From positions 806,001-870,000 of the forward strand of contig NZ_BNEA01000015.1 of NCBI RefSeq assembly GCF_016860525.1: DNA of 64,000 nucleotides, read 5' to 3'. How positions within the stretch are numbered: the stretch's first letter is position 1; every line of letters starts with the position of its first letter. Source of the DNA: Streptomyces rubradiris (GTDB taxonomy: Bacteria; Actinomycetota; Actinomycetes; Streptomycetales; Streptomycetaceae). The position numbers were made by a program, and so were the translations under genes. Under the pieces are notes generated by a model that worked only from the letters and a program-made list of their open reading frames with translations, had not been told where the DNA came from and did no database searches. Shown piece after piece: positions 63,648 through 64,000 of this stretch.

Positions 63648-64000
63648 GTGTCCCCCACCCCCGATCCCTCCCCCGTGCCCTCCCCCGGGCTGCCGCAGCA
63701 GGACGAGGAGCAGCGCCTGCGCGAACTCGGCTACCGGCCGGTGCTGGCCCGCCGGATGGGCGGCTTCGGCAACTTCGCGATCAGCTTCTCGGTGATCTCG
63801 ATCCTGTCCGGCTGCATGACCCTGTACGGCTTCGGGCTGAACACCGGCGGCCCGGCCGTGATGCTGTGGGGCTGGGCGGGCGTGGGCCTGTTCGTGCTGT
63901 GCGTCGGCCTCGCGCTCGCCGAGGTGACCAGCGCCTATCCGACCTCCGGCGCCCTGTACTACATGGCCGACCGGCTCGGCGGGCGGCGCTGGGGCTGGTA
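63648..64000 (+). CDS. APC-family amino-acid permease, cut by window end
   Basis: The first 117 codons of a transporter. GTG 63648 has GGAGG seven bases before it. The N-terminus is Pro-rich (SPTPDPSPVPSP), then QRLRELGYRPVLARRMGGFG. TM1 is NFAISFSVISILSGCMTLY. TM2 and the family motif LALAEVTSAYPTSGALYYM follow, typical of the GABA/amino-acid (YhdG/BasC-like) permease branch. It continues beyond 64000. Confidence 0.85.
   Translation, partial: MSPTPDPSPVPSPGLPQQDEEQRLRELGYRPVLARRMGGFGNFAISFSVISILSGCMTLYGFGLNTGGPAVMLWGWAGVGLFVLCVGLALAEVTSAYPTSGALYYMADRLGGRRWGW

Overview
This is high-GC actinobacterial DNA with Streptomyces-type features: many GTG starts, 4-base ATGA/GTGA stop-start overlaps, XRE/DUF397 regulatory pairs, GlxA-type regulators and sugar ABC operons without their own ATPase. 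No rRNA or tRNA gene and no CRISPR array was seen. All assignments come from reading the translated sequence; no database search was run.

Left third (1-18100): an accessory, partly decayed island. It holds the 3' part of an internally duplicated protein, a decayed regulatory module (an XRE regulator fused to DUF397 by an in-frame deletion, and a frameshifted RsbW-like ATPase) and a Uma2 nuclease-like gene. A defence-like block follows at 3523-14125: a 540-aa unknown protein, drmA, drmB and drmC (the DISARM core), and a RelE-like/UvrD-like helicase. No methyltransferase is present. The right edge holds an internally deleted IS630-type element with TA target duplication, inserted at the end of an integrase fragment. 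Beyond it lie an LLM-monooxygenase fragment and a divergent tetR/efflux pair whose two 5' ends and shared promoter were deleted.

Centre-left (18100-28950): a five-gene nickel-type ABC importer (nikABCDE, leftward) behind a Nur-like box. Next is metE behind a cobalamin riboswitch, then an ABC exporter translationally coupled to a 37-codon ORF.

Centre (29295-33101): a cytoplasmic S8 subtilase coupled to an 80-aa I9-like pro-domain protein, convergent with a trypsin-like protease fused to an Endonuclease I domain. This is a candidate intracellular protease-nuclease conflict module.

Centre-right (33200-43805): mostly single regulatory and metabolic genes. They include a Tat-exported DJ-1/PfpI protein overlapping a GlxA-type regulator, a cold-shock protein, a TetR gene behind a 32-bp perfect palindrome with an amidohydrolase downstream, an APC permease, a CGNR zinc-finger regulator and an EamA exporter.

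Right third (43824-64000): an orphan LytTR response regulator, then a long leftward series consisting of a PaoABC-like aldehyde oxidoreductase, a GH65 glycoside phosphorylase, a double GNAT and a sugar ABC importer. A 35-bp tandem repeat follows, then an ABC exporter with a MerR/SoxR-type leaderless promoter. The end holds an LPG-synthase-like membrane protein, a glycerol-type FGGY kinase/FAD oxidoreductase operon, a TPR-like hypothetical and the start of an APC permease.
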